From assembly GCA_022747635.1 (NCBI GenBank), contig JAKTNV010000001.1, positions 45,052,946 through 45,116,945 of the forward strand: a stretch of DNA of 64,000 nt, read 5' to 3'. Position 1 is the stretch's first letter. Every line of letters begins with the position of its first letter. Shown one piece after another: positions 46,871-59,900 of the stretch. The position numbers and the translations under genes were made by a program. Below the pieces are notes generated by a model. It had not been told where the DNA came from. It was given only the letters and a program-made list of their open reading frames with translations, and did no database searches. The stretch comes from Hetaerina americana (lineage: Eukaryota > Arthropoda > Insecta > Odonata > Calopterygidae).

Positions 46871-48870
46871 GATGACTTTTTCATTTATCACATCAAATAA
46901 CCCCATATTTGTAACAGACACCGCGCAATCCTTTCGGCATTTTTCTAAGATAGTAACTCCCGGTTTCGTCGGAAAGTGCATTGCTGGTACGGTAATCTTT
47001 CCGCTTGTAACATTTTCTTTTTATTTTCAAAAATTGATGAAAGGAATGTATGGTGTCAAGAAATATTGATGAAAACAATATACTTTTGCTACTATATTTG
47101 GTAATGTTGGTTATTTCTTGATAAAACTACAGAGCGTATCAATATTTTCGATAATAGATAAAATTAAAAATGGCATGTCCTTAGTTGATGTGATCCTAGA
47201 CTAACGAATGGTTATGTTTGAGAGTATTTAACATGTATTATTTCACCGGCGAAACAGTATCATTAATCACCACCGATGGTCGTTTCAAACTCCTCATGTG
47301 CAATTCTTTTTGATTTTTCTGTTATCATTTTCTTCCAGAAGTTTACAATGTTAAATTATCTCCCCGAGCTCTTCCATTCATTCGTTGGCTTGAAAGATTT
47401 TGTTTGTTATAGAAAGGTGAACCACGGAGCTTTCCTTAGGAATACTACTAGAAATGATAATTCTAAACGCATCAAATTGGAAACAGAAATGAACGAAAAC
47501 TTTGACTCATAACTCTCAAAAAATATATCCTTTGCGATATTTTACATTTTGTATTGCTTTAAATAAATATAATATTTTTAGTTATAAATAATTTTACAGC
47601 TTTAAATGTGCACCATTTCCTCTATTCAGCAAAACCATTCTATCGATCATATTCTAGTGCTACATGAAAATGGAAATGCCACACAAACCTTAGACCATAC
47701 TCACTTTCATTGATTTACCAGCCCATTATTTACTTTTAAATTATGATAGTCATTATTCGGACATATTCATGGGTAAACGTTCAGCCCTGAAACTCATAAC
47801 TGCATCAAATTCTTCTGGCGTCATTACTGTGTGTGGGTGTATCTGATCTTGTCGAGAGGACTTGAGTTTCAGAAGTAACTCTGTTTAGGAACTTATTTAC
47901 CCGAATATCACTTGTGGGTTTACATGTGCATTACCGTTCTGAACTTTCATTTGCCGATGGCTTTTCATATTTTATCCTTTAGGTACTCAATATACAAATG
48001 GGTGAACCCGGTTTCTCTGCGACCCATGTTACAGTTTGAGTCACCTACTTTCCACTGTTGTAGCGACGCATTTTTGTTTTCTGAAGTCGTGGTGCCAACT
48101 ATGTGCCTCCCTCCTCGCTTGCCTTCTTCCTGGTTATCATTATTGTGAACCCAAAGGACAGTGGCATGATATTTCGATGTGTTGATGCACTTTTACGCCT
48201 TTAAAATACTCACTTGACTCACCCTCGTAAATGGATATCAGCAAATGCTTGAAGTTTTTTACTGTAACCAAGCAATGCTTTTGTAGCAAATATATAATAC
48301 TGAAAAGATTTCTTTATTATTAAAATTAAATTCATTTTTTTATGTAGAATTTACTTTCAACTATTATCTGCCTCGCGGTTTGCCATAATACAAAAAAAAC
48401 GCCCCTACCTTCCTCATAATCATCCATGAACGATGAGTTACAATGTCTGCACCGATTAAATCACTCCCTTATCAGCGTATAATTTCTCTTAAAATATGGG
48501 GAGTAATAATTAAAGACGGAGGGCTAATGCCATTTGGGAAGACTTTAAACTTACCTGTCTAATAAAGTTCTTTATTTTGAAAAGCTTTTAAGAAAGCTTT
48601 AATATTTATTCTGGTATATTAAAATAATAATTTTAATGTTCTCTCTTCCACATCATTTCAATAATGTACGGTTATATACATCATCCCGGTGCTTAAAAGC
48701 TATAAATGACCTGGAAGATAAGAATGTGAAATTTATTTGAGCTGTTTTGCTTAAAAAAATGAAGCGTGTTCACGAATTACTTTTTGTATCTCGTGATTTG
48801 CGTGGTAACAGGATGGGTATTCTTTAAAACTCAAGCTTCGAAGCGAGCCAACACTCTTCAGCTAATATTA
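46871..48870. other. AT-rich non-coding stretch
   Basis: No gene or element was recognised. Confidence 0.4.
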
Positions 48871-49720
48871 CTCAATGTTTAATATCTTCCTCATCTCCGG
48901 CACAACTCTGGCCATTTCATTTTTTCAGTTTCCCAGTCTACCGACCTCAAAATTCTCCCAGATCCCCTTTTTCCGCCGATACCCTCATCTTTTCTCTTTT
49001 TTCCCTTACTCTCCATTAAATCCTCTCCTCGAAAATTCCCATCCTCTCTCTCTTCCATTGTTTTTACAATCTTCCCGAGTCCTCCCCTCTCCACTCGCCA
49101 CGCACTTTTCTCCGGCTGTATAGGTTGAGGGGAGACTAAATCTCCCTCAAGGCTGTATTTCCATTTATTTCTCAATCTCCCTTCTCCCTTGCGCCCAACT
49201 GACGCCGAAAGCGGCCCCTCCCAGCGCACTTATTTTCACAGAAGCGTGCGCGATAACACACACGAGCAACCTCAACGCGCGTCCATGCATGTAAATAAAT
49301 AAATGAATAAATAAATACATATAAATAAATAAATGAACGTGTACACACACGCTCTGTATTTCTTCCTCTTTATTTCAAGCGTGACACACTCACGCACCCA
49401 TACTGAATACACGCGCTCACCGTGGAATAGCCACACGGGCACATGCAGGGCTAAGCTTTCTCACCCTCCTCCCTCACTCTGAAGGAGTCGAGGCATCTCC
49501 GCTTCCGCCCATCCTCGTGACAGAATACATCCGACCTCACCATTTTTACAGTGTGCCATGAAAAGGTTTTTCGGGAAACGCAGCCAAAAGAAATAAAGGA
49601 CCGTTCACTTCACATTCTCCCTCGTTCTCCCTCCCTCGTCCCGGTAAAGATTTAACCTTTCAACCCAACTCCCCTACCTCCAGCATATCAAGCGATGGGA
49701 GTACCTTTGCATGGACGGAA
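48871..49720. other. Pyrimidine-rich, then CpG-richer island
   Basis: C/T-rich sequence at 48940-49120 is followed by a CpG-richer patch (49195-49460, many GCGCG and CACACG words) interrupted by the tetranucleotide repeat at 49287-49336. No coding sequence is supported. Confidence 0.3.
49287..49336. repeat. (AAAT)n tetranucleotide repeat, imperfect
   Basis: AAATAAATAAATGAATAAAT-type units broken by ACATATA. Confidence 0.9.
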
Positions 49721-50682
49721 TAAACTAGCGTTGAGATATCGACCTATCGAACGTCCGATCGATTTATGGGTGTCTTGTTCTCATATCTATCTCTCACCCG
49801 CTTTCCTTCACTTCCCGCGATTTCTGTATTCATCATGCCTCACTGTCGTTCCGCGGTAAGGATGCGCAAGGTTTCTCTACGCTATCTATCTAGCCTTATT
49901 GTGCTTAGAAAAATGGGCGTCCCTCCCTACTTTCGTCTCTTAGTATGGGTGAAATATTTATATGCTTGCCTTCTCTCAATAGTACCTGAAAGAATTGAGT
50001 TTATTTATAGGGGTTGAATCATACTGTGTGTGCAGTTCAGGGAGATAATTTTTCTTTTCGCCGCGATGATCATCAACTAGCAAGTTTCTCGTGTTCTTTC
50101 TGAAGATTGATAGTAGATTTAAATTGAAAAAGAATGTCGATAAAGTCACTTAGGCTCATATTTCATCACAAAATTTTACCCATCCTGAACAAAAGTTCAC
50201 TCACATCTGATGTAGGCTTTCGCTTCATTGTTGAAGATAATTAAATTTTGATCTTTTTGTCTAATATAAACCGTATTACCCATAACCTTAAAAAATATAA
50301 ACTAATTGCAAATTTAAACAACATGTGATCTTCCAAAAGAAAATTCATTTGGGAATGAAGCTATCATTTCAACATTGAATTATGAAATGTGGATTAATTT
50401 CAAGAATTGACAAAGTAACTAACCGTCGGAAATATTTTTCATTGTACTAGAATGACAGTCTCACGGATGAGAATAATAATATACATCAAATTAGCTCTTG
50501 CGAACAAAAAATAAAGCACAGAAACTCACATGTTTTAGAATTTTCGCTGGCAAAGCCACCCTTCTCAAGGAAGAGCAGGAAGGAACTGTGTTTTTATATG
50601 CACTTGTATATGTACACAAACACACATGCAAATACATGTGTGTGTATGTAAATATATATATATTTATACTATATGTGTATGC
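49721..50682. other. Non-coding stretch
   Basis: An 83-codon frame at 49766-50017 has no recognised domain. Nothing else was recognised. Confidence 0.35.
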
Positions 50683-50815
50683 TTAAGTGGGGCAAGGTAG
50701 TCAAGGGGGTATCACAACCCGTCGGGCGTATTACTGGGTGAACTCTACCATCAACTACCAAACAGACCTTCAGGGTTGATCTACTGGGTTGATTACTGTG
50801 TTTATGGTTTGTTTA
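50683..50815 (+). repeat. 5'-truncated copy of the SINE at 43661-43934
   Basis: TACTGGGTGAACTCTACCATCA, AGACCTTCAGGGTTG and TACTGTGTTTATGGTTTGTT match the 3' 75-80 bases of the SINE at 43661-43934 in order. The copy is followed, after a short AT-rich link, by (TA)n. The tRNA-like head is missing or too diverged to see. Confidence 0.65.
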
Positions 50816-50840
50816 CATGTATGTATATATTTGTACTATG

Positions 50841-50904
<64 letters not shown>
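50841..50904. repeat. (TA)n microsatellite after SINE 3' end
   Basis: About 32 TA units. Confidence 0.96.
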
Positions 50905-50906
<2 letters not shown>

Positions 50907-51061
50907 ATGATGTAACAGTACTCACGAGAGCAATGTGAAATTTGGAGTCTGACTTGAAAAACGCCTCAGAGGAAGCCGAAATCTTAAACAATCTAAAAAG
51001 TCCGTCATTTTGCGTGTTGTCTATTTCATTTTGCCTTCTATTCTGCCGTCGAAATGTAATA

Positions 51062-51063
<2 letters not shown>

Positions 51064-51118
<55 letters not shown>
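51064..51118. repeat. (TA)n microsatellite
   Basis: About 27 TA units, separated from the previous array by about 160 bases of unrecognised unique sequence. Confidence 0.96.
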
Positions 51119-51123
<5 letters not shown>

Positions 51124-51359
51124 CACGAATATTCATTTTTGTATTAATTAAGACAAACGTATACCCGTGTTTAGCTGTGGATTAAACTGGTGAATAGGTG
51201 TCGATCTACATTTTTAAATATCTTTGAATTCACTATTCCTCAAACTTACTACATCAGTTTTTTAGTAATCTTTACATACCAATTTGTTGGAAAATTTTAA
51301 AATATCATCTGTAGTCACCCAAATGGTTTCACTTTATCTGACTGATAGAGTTCCGTCAA

Positions 51360-52700
51360 AAGATGGTTGCGGTTATTTATCAGCAATCACAACACATAAT
51401 CCATTTCCATGTCAGACTTCTACCCCGGGATCTTCGAGGTGAGTCAGTGGGCAGAGGATTAATCCGGTCGGCACTGCACGATCCTCCCTCTTTAAAATTA
51501 GAGCTCCCTTCGTTCCTCATTTCTCCACTCATGTGCATGTTCGCACATTTTGATTTTTTCCCTTCCATTTATCTCCCCCCCCCCCGTGTTTCACCTATAC
51601 CCACTTCACCTCTTTCTCGCTCCATCTCTAATGTGTGAAGGGTGAGGGTGTGGGAGAATACATTGGCCGTTGGCGGAGATGGGACGATGGGTGGAGGGGA
51701 GTCAATGGGGAGTGGTGGAGAAGGTGAGTGTGGATGGGGGAGAGTGTTCCCTCATCGATTTCAGTTAATATCCAGCCCAGTCGTAAAATATCATCCTTCA
51801 GAACCGGTCGGAGGAGAGAGAGGCAGAGAGAGAGAGAGAGAGTGAGAGAGTGGGAGAATGGTTGGAGATCGAGAGAGAGATGTGTACGTGGGTGTCAGTG
51901 TGCGAGTGCGAAGGGAGTTTCTGCGGCGGATATGGCGTTCGGGAAAGAGAGAAGGAGCGGTGGTAGTGGGGAGTGTATGTGGTGGCTGGCGACAGGGTGG
52001 TCGGAGGGATGGAGCGTGGGGGGGTTGGTGGCAAGTCGAGAGGCGTGGAGGCAGGGGGGGGCAAAGGGGAAGGAAGTCGAGTGTGTTACCGGAGGGGATA
52101 GTGGGCATGGAAGGGCGTCTAGGGCGTCGGAATGGGATCGGGTTGGGCGTCGGATGTTGGATGATTCGGCGTGGACGGTGCGCGGGTTGATGTGTGTATG
52201 TATGAGTGTGAGGGTGGGTGGGTTGCTTGTACTAGGCCTTCGTTGCCTCAGCTCCGGCGGGCGGCCGAGGGAGGGAGCATGAGGAAAGGGAGCGAAGAGA
52301 GGGGGACGAGGATACGAACGGAGGCCATCTACCGCGCGCGCATATTCACATTCACACACAGACATTCAGACGCGTACATGCTCGCGAAACAAGTGCCTTA
52401 CTGCTACTTCATTTTTCCCATCTCTCATTCTCTCTTTCTCTTGTCTCTAGCCCTTCTGTTCCATTCTCATCAATTTCTCTACTGCTCCTCCTCTGCCTCC
52501 CTGCTTTCTTGCGCAACTCCTCTCTCCTCCGTTTACTACTCTCTTTATCTCTCTCTTTCATGATACCTCTCTCTCCTTCTCCCCGTCATTAGAGGCTCCA
52601 CCCACTACGACTCCCCCCCTCTTGAGACACCCCGTGCGTCACCGTAAGGAATCTGGCTCGAGGTCGTGCGTAAATTATGTGCGTTTAGGAGCCACCCCTG
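51360..52700. other. GC-rich island with a sharp switch of strand asymmetry
   Basis: The plus strand is G- and A-rich at 51635-52330, with GGGGAG/GTGGGG words and a (GA)n at about 51811-51850. It turns C/T-rich at 52400-52625. A C-run of about 12 bases lies near 51577. Frames of 100-184 codons overlap on both strands and are low complexity. It could be a bidirectional promoter region, but no core motif fixes it. Confidence 0.35.
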
Positions 52701-54326
52701 ACCCAACCTCGTCCGTCGACTGAATCTTAAATTGCTCTTCGGTCTTAAATTATTCCTTTTTTCATCACAGCACAAAAGGGCGTTCGTTTTGCGAAGGCTG
52801 TACGAGCGACTCCCTTGGAGCTGTTTTGTTATTTATGTGATTTTAATTTCGGAGAAGTGCGATAATGGTGAAAAAGTATTCGTCCCATAATTACATCGAG
52901 ATCCCTGCTTGCTCCCATACGTGAGGGTGCATAAACTTGAGGCAGGGTTTATTATGCTTGAACCCGTAATGGTGAACTATATAGATACTAATTAAGAGCA
53001 ATTAAAAGAGAAAGAGATAATAGACTGCATAAACTGTTGTTTTCATGTCCTAAAAATATATCCCAACACCTTATATCCGTTAATATGCTCGTTTCTTTGC
53101 ATAACATGCAAGGTAATGCCTTTGTGTCGGTCGGTCGGAAATGGTGGTAGTGTAAAATATTGAGTTTTTGAATGCCTCACCAAAATCTATATTTTATTAT
53201 GTATTATTCTTTCAATTGAAATATATTTTTTGGTTTTTACTAATGGAAAAGGAATATATTTAATCGTGTATGAATAATATTTGAATAAAGAAATGTAAAT
53301 CAATAGATATACTAATTAAATACGGAACAAACTTAACTTAGCTCAAATCCTAGAATCCTTGTTTTTTTTAATCCATTTCACTTCATTTATATTTTAAAGT
53401 TTCATCTGGCATTCGGTATAAAGTTTTACATTTACTTAATAAATTTTATATGAAATTTAAGCTATTTTAGGTTTTGTGGGTTAATGATTCCCTCCATTTA
53501 CAGTGATGCCCTTCGTCGTGATTGTAGTAACGAGAGCGAAACTTGGTGCGCGAATTTATTCTATTGACTGTAAAATTCGATAGCCACCCACACATCACTG
53601 AGCCCTGGTGAAATATTACTAGCAACTAGGTTGTTATTGTGATACCTAAATGAATTCCTTTTCCACTGCTGCTTACATGAAGAATATAATAATATACAAG
53701 ATAGTTTTGAAACGATCAGAACTGTTTCTGGTATATACACGTAAGTGGGTTAAATTGAAACATCTCATTAGATTCACAACATGGCCTTACATTTTTATGC
53801 TCAAAAAAGTTAAAACTAGTCTAAGTATACTTAAGAATATACCTAATTTATCTCTAGATACTTGAAATCAAACACTAAAAAAAATACTGATTGTGTTTAT
53901 CATAATTTTCTTTAGGTTTTAGAATAATATCTATAGACAATATTCTTTTGAGCTCATCGCCCAAGTACACATTTTGTAAGAATCTTGTGACAGTGCATAA
54001 CAGATACAAATAGTGAATTCCTTCCATAGCCCGTCTAGAAACCTTTTCACATTCTCTTGCTTTACGGTCATACCTTGTCCAATTTTCAATCTGCGCTCAG
54101 CCGAGTTCGGCCTTCTTTATGTCCTCATCAATCTTGGACCGGGAAAGCATCCAGTGCCTCACCCTCCTTTCTTCTTCCACTCCCATCTATGTTCTTTTTT
54201 TTTATATTTCCCCTCACCACTTCTCTCAAAGCGCACCTCTCGCTCGCTCACTCTGCCGCCAAACCCTTTTAGATACAAGGCGGATAAGTCTTAGCCAAAT
54301 CCTCATACCCCAGTACTATATCTATA

Positions 54327-54329
<3 letters not shown>
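52701..54329. other. AT-rich non-coding stretch
   Basis: No gene or element was recognised. A C/T-rich patch at 54140-54260 precedes the next microsatellite. Confidence 0.4.

Positions 54330-54417
<88 letters not shown>
54330..54417. repeat. (TA)n microsatellite
   Basis: About 44 TA units, preceded by TATATC variants. Confidence 0.97.
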
Positions 54418-54420
<3 letters not shown>

Positions 54421-56200
54421 CCATCTCTCTCTTCCCCACGGGTACCGACACGGAATACGGTGCCCGCCCTCCTTCCAAACGTGGAACTCATTCAATACTT
54501 CACACGCCAGGGCTTATTTGGAAAGTTCTACTTTACCCTGACGCGACATCACCTATCGCTGCTTTCGCGCTGGAATACGGGTCACTTTATCGAGGCGTAT
54601 TCTTAAGTTTTCAGCGCCTTTGACCGTTTCCTTCAAGGTATGCTTTCGAATAACCGTGGATGAGACTTCGCGATACTGCGGCGGTTCATCTTGCCATTGT
54701 CACACAGTGTTGTTTGTTGTTAAAAAAAAGATATTCTCCGTACTGAAGAGGATTCAAATAATATTTTAAAACTTAGAAATATTCAGTTCCATTATAAAAT
54801 GGGGCGGAGTCTTTTGTAAACTTTAATTAAATTTAGATGAGGATGTATAAACAATTGCCTCATTTTAACTAACCAAGAATAGAGAGATTCTAGGAGTATT
54901 AAGGTTTGCACCCAAGATTTTCTATTTCCTATTACATGGATAATTTAGGCAAACCTGGACCTGAGGGACACTACGGATATCAAATATATATTGAAATAAT
55001 TTTTTTATTCCATGTTGAAAATAAATAAAATCGGACACACTCCATAGGTTCTACAGTATACGGACGTGTATTATATTAATAAATATTTTTCCTTTCTATC
55101 GCAAAATAACCGCATCAAAGCTCAAATACTTCTCTTGTTCCCATCAATAAATCAAAATTGTATCGTACGAACAGTAACGGATGAGGTACCACCCCCGCTC
55201 TCACAGATCTTTAGAGTGAGAGGTGGAACTCGGTAGCCCCATTTCAATGACAGCGTACATTCCTTTGCCTGAAAATTGATCTATAAAAGATTGAGGGAAT
55301 TCTTGAGAAGCAATAGAGAGTAGTGCATTGGAGTGAGGAAATGACAATGGAGATTCAATCAAATAAATTAATATAGAAGTCTTAGTTACGAGCTGCCTTT
55401 ATGCTAAAGCTGCCTTGCCTTAGTACTGTGTCTTCGTTTCGGTTCTCGGAAGAATTCTGTACTTCCGATCGGTCGAACTACTAGAATTATGAAGTCAGTT
55501 ATTGCTTTCATTTTCTCTCTGTATATAATCTTCAGAGTCATATGACGAATCCTGTCATAGAAAATAGATAGAATTTATTCGTTTTTAGAGGCTGAAGGAG
55601 TATGATATTGAATTTCCCCTTTTAAATGACCCTCTTTAATTGGCCGTGGGTTCTCAAAAGTTTTGTGAATAACTTTTCAAATTTTCTTGAATAAGATTGT
55701 ATTGAAACCATCTAATTTTTATTGGGAATAAAAATGGAACTTCATAACACGGGATCGATCATAACAAGGTAAATTGCAGCTACTGATAATTAGCGTTAAA
55801 TGAAAGTTAAGATTCCTTATAGGTTAGTAATTGTAGAACGCCAAAGTGCACTTTACACACATCCTTTGAGACACATATACATAGTTTTTTGCTTCGTGTT
55901 TGAAAATCAGTAATATAATCAGAATTTTCATAGTTTGTTAGAACTTTTATGCCTACTGAATTACAAATCATGTTTAAGCATATACATATGAATTTTACTA
56001 AATTAATTAATGGTGAATTCGCTTGGCTATGAGCACTTAGATGGTGATTAGGGAATTTGTCTATAGACATAATTAATCGTAATTCTTACAGGGGCTCATG
56101 TCACGTTATGAATTATTTTAATGCATTTATATGGATTAATTTCACTTGCATTCTAGAGATTTAGTTGAAAAATTATATAATTCCAAACGATCTGATAGTT
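54418..56200. other. Non-coding stretch
   Basis: Nothing was recognised. Confidence 0.4.
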
Positions 56201-56960
56201 TTAAACCACCTCTGGCAGGTTTCCCGGTGGAATAATAAAAGAGTCCTTGCGAGGTCGTGGCCGTAAAGAAAAGGGTCGCGGTGATTTACACTCGACAGGA
56301 TTACGAGTGAATCCGCCAGCCCATTCTTATAAAAGTAAGATTCGAGTCCGCATCCATTTGTAATAAGGGCTCAAATTTTAGTGAATTCTCCCCACCGAGT
56401 CTTTTTCGGGATCATCACCTAAAGAAGAGAACGCGTTGGAGTGAGGAAGAAAGGACGAGAATGAAGAGTTTTCGGTGGGTAGGCTTTATTCTGAAATATT
56501 ATGCGCGCGAGATAAAAGACGGGAATCCTTCAGCAAAATGGACGCGTGGTGGGGAAGAAATTAGTACTTGTTGGTCTCAGCTGGTCACGGCGGGAGGGAC
56601 GAGGTTGGAAGTGTGGGGAGGGGCGAGGAATTGGGTGAGTGGCCCAGAGTGCGGCGGCAACGGTTGCGGGGCGGCGAAGGGAAGGGGCGTAGAGAGGTCT
56701 TGGCGGGTGGAAGGGTTGGAGCAGGAAGGAAGCGGTGGCTGGCCACAAAGCACGAGGACCTCATCTCTGCTCATCTCGCCCCTCGAAGAAAAAAGAAGTA
56801 AAAAATTTAATCGAGGAAGTTTTTCTCTAACTTCGTTCCTTTCGTTCTTTCTTTCGCACACTGTCCCCAAAAAAACCTTCCATCCTGAAACGAAAGAGAG
56901 ATTCTTGTAAACGGAACAGGGAAGGGAGCTTAAGCAACGCTCGTGACGATGCATTTAAAA
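56201..56960 (+). other. CpG-richer island with a TATA-like box and a 149-codon frame, unproven
   Basis: A TATAAAAG word (about 56330-56337) lies 120 bases before an open frame at 56461-56910 (MKSFRWVGFILKYYAREIKDG...). The frame is Gly/Glu/Arg-rich with no domain, and the opposite strand is also open. A promoter is possible, but the coding claim is weak. Confidence 0.22.
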
Positions 56961-59900
56961 TGAGGAAAAGTCAACTATTCCGATGGGATATATGAGTAAA
57001 AACGTCTTGCTTCAGGAGTGGTATCGCAAGTGATGCATGCTTTACGAGTATAAAAAGAAGATTTTGTTCGTGAAAAATTGATGCTCATTAAACAGAATTA
57101 TTTGGATACTGAGTCGCGTCGATGGGTTTGGGGTTTATTATGCAAGTATAAGGTATATTTCTCATATTCTTATTCAAATACATTCATCGAACGATTAATA
57201 ACGAATGTGATATAAAAAAAATAAAAGATTAAGGTTGATGCTTATTCGAGAATGTATTTTGAAGGTAAGTTTAATTGATATGATTCGAATGCCTGAAATA
57301 TTTAACACTGGGAATTTCTTTAAAAATTTGGAGACATTATGTGTTCCTGGCCTATGAGACTTACAGCAATTCTTTCCCTATATGGCATCTGACTAGTTAA
57401 GATTGTAAGCTAACCATATGAAGTCCAATAAATTGCATTTCCTCGGCCAATAGAATCACCTCTCAATCTTTTAATTTTAGATGTTTAATTTGGCTAAATA
57501 ATTTGGAATAGATATACTACATGATTTAGGCTGATATTTTAATCAATCTTTTCTGGTCGAGGTATATTTGAGATGGATTTCCCTTGTTGATTTGAGGTTT
57601 ATTGTTTTGTATCCTGTCGGCATAAATTATCACTCAATAGGGCGCCATAAATTTTCTCGATTTTCAACATATACATTTTGAATATGCGTCTTTCATGTTC
57701 CAAAGCACAAGTGTAACAATTGGAAACCGCTTTTTGAACTAAGTTCGAGTTAGACGAAGGCTACAAAACTTTCTCTGCAACCTGTAAAGAATCCAGATAT
57801 TCGGCAGCATTTTTTGGCATGAATAATAGCCCCAACATCTTCCAGGCGTTTTTTAAGGCAAAGCGAATAACCATTTGATAAGCATTTTTGAAGAAATTCA
57901 TATGTACCTCGGCAAATTACTATTGAGGAGTAGGGTGCATCATTCACCTAAAAAATCGGGTTGTGCTTTAATAAAGTCGACCTCCATTCTACACCTTTGG
58001 AATCGTCTAGTGTCAAGATAGTGATACATTGGATTTACGATCTTAAGAACATGAGATTTTATTATTATTATTTAAGAATTACGTTGCAATTAGGCGATTT
58101 TCCTGCTGGCAACGGTCAAGTTTGGTCAATGATCACTATTACCACGAAAAATACATACAAACACGCACTAGAAAAACAGATAGGAGACAAAATATTCTTA
58201 CATACAATGACACTTCCACATCACATACAAAATGCCGTCCGCACCACATACAAACAATATTTAATAACTACAATGAAGTTTATCACCCAGTGGCTGCTTT
58301 ACATTTATACTTAAGACTTCTAAAATTGAATAGAAAGGGCTCAAAAAAACCTCCAGGCAGCTGGATTCAATCAATAATAGTCCTATTTAATAAAGTATTT
58401 TTTCTTATTTTTTTTGCGTTCATATTTTTATTTTGAAACTATGGTCGTTTTTTCCCATTCAGTGAGGCTTTTCTATCTCTTTCCATAAACCTTCCCACGC
58501 TTCATCCTTTTTAACAATTCTATACATCGCGCCTTACCTACTCCTTTTCCTTCTATTTTTCAAACTCTCCCATTTCAGTATTTCTAACATTACTGTGACA
58601 CTATCTGTTCTTTTGTACCTTCAGAGTACATATCTTACTGCATTTATTTGAACTTTTTCTCTCTTTTTAATTTGTTATCGTTCTCTCAGGAAAGCAGTGT
58701 TAAGCTTTTATTCAGTTAATTCTTTTTGAAGTTTGATGAGTAATTTAACCACCAGAACTAAATGATAAATTAAATGCTTTAATTTTTCGCGTATTTTCTC
58801 TAATTTTAACCTAAACCTATGGTAATATGTGGCTTTGAAACGTTTATACAATTGCTCTGTGTAATTTAAACTAATGCGTTAGCTTCTTTGCACCCAATTT
58901 AAAAGAGTGCGAACGTCTAACAATGCTCCAGGTACTCAAATCGCCATTGGGCTGCATAATATTACCTCATTTACCTATTTGACAACCTTTCCCGCGATAA
59001 CGAGCGAGAAGTTATTTGCCCGTATGTCTGGCATGAAATTTACATTTGTGGCCAAACGTTTTGCTCTTATAATCAAGTTTTCAATGATAAAACCAAATTA
59101 TACGTTCGTCAGAACGTTTTCATTTCTCGGGAAAGAGCGTTACACGAGAATGTAAGCATGCGCGGATACAAGAGGGGACGATGAAGGTGATTGCTTTCCT
59201 GGATCTAATAGAAAGCACTCTATATCCACCAACACTCGAACGCGTGTTTTTGCATGAAGCTGGTTTTTTTCGGTATTGGATAAACTACAAATGATGCCAG
59301 TGATGTCAAGTAATTGCGTTTAATTTTCAAATTTTAATAATTTCCAAATAAGTTAACTCTATAGCATAAATTACATACGTATCGTAAATATTACTGAGGT
59401 TGGTTATTTAAAAAATAAGACCTATTTCAGTTTAATCCCCACTTTTTTAGCAATAATTTTGTTTACAAAATTATATTGTAAAGTATAATATGTAAATACA
59501 TTAATACAGAGGGGGTATCTGAGCCCTACCCTCCTAGCCCCCCTACCAGTGACTTAAATCCGCTATTAATTATAAGATTTATGAAAAGGAATTGATCTGT
59601 AAAGATAAGAGTCCTTTTAGTTTAGAGATGTTTCTGTTGGATCATGAGCTCCTGGATCCCGATTCTGACAATGGGTTTTTCATTTGGTTTTCTGTCTGAC
59701 AAAATATGTTGATAAATATGTCACTGCCATGGATGGGTCTTTGCCTACGGTCATAGTTGGAACCTGTATCAAATCTTCAAACGTCTAACTGACTTCAGGA
59801 GCCATTCTGAACAAAGTCTAGGTCATTCTTCTATTTGTTACGAATGAAAATATCTTCTTGGAAATGTTTTGACATGCATTTGGAAAAAGGCTGTGTGCCC

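Noticed and set aside
51728..52282. 184-codon plus frame and 156-codon minus frame over the same DNA
   Set aside because: Both strands are open in several phases, which points to composition rather than coding.
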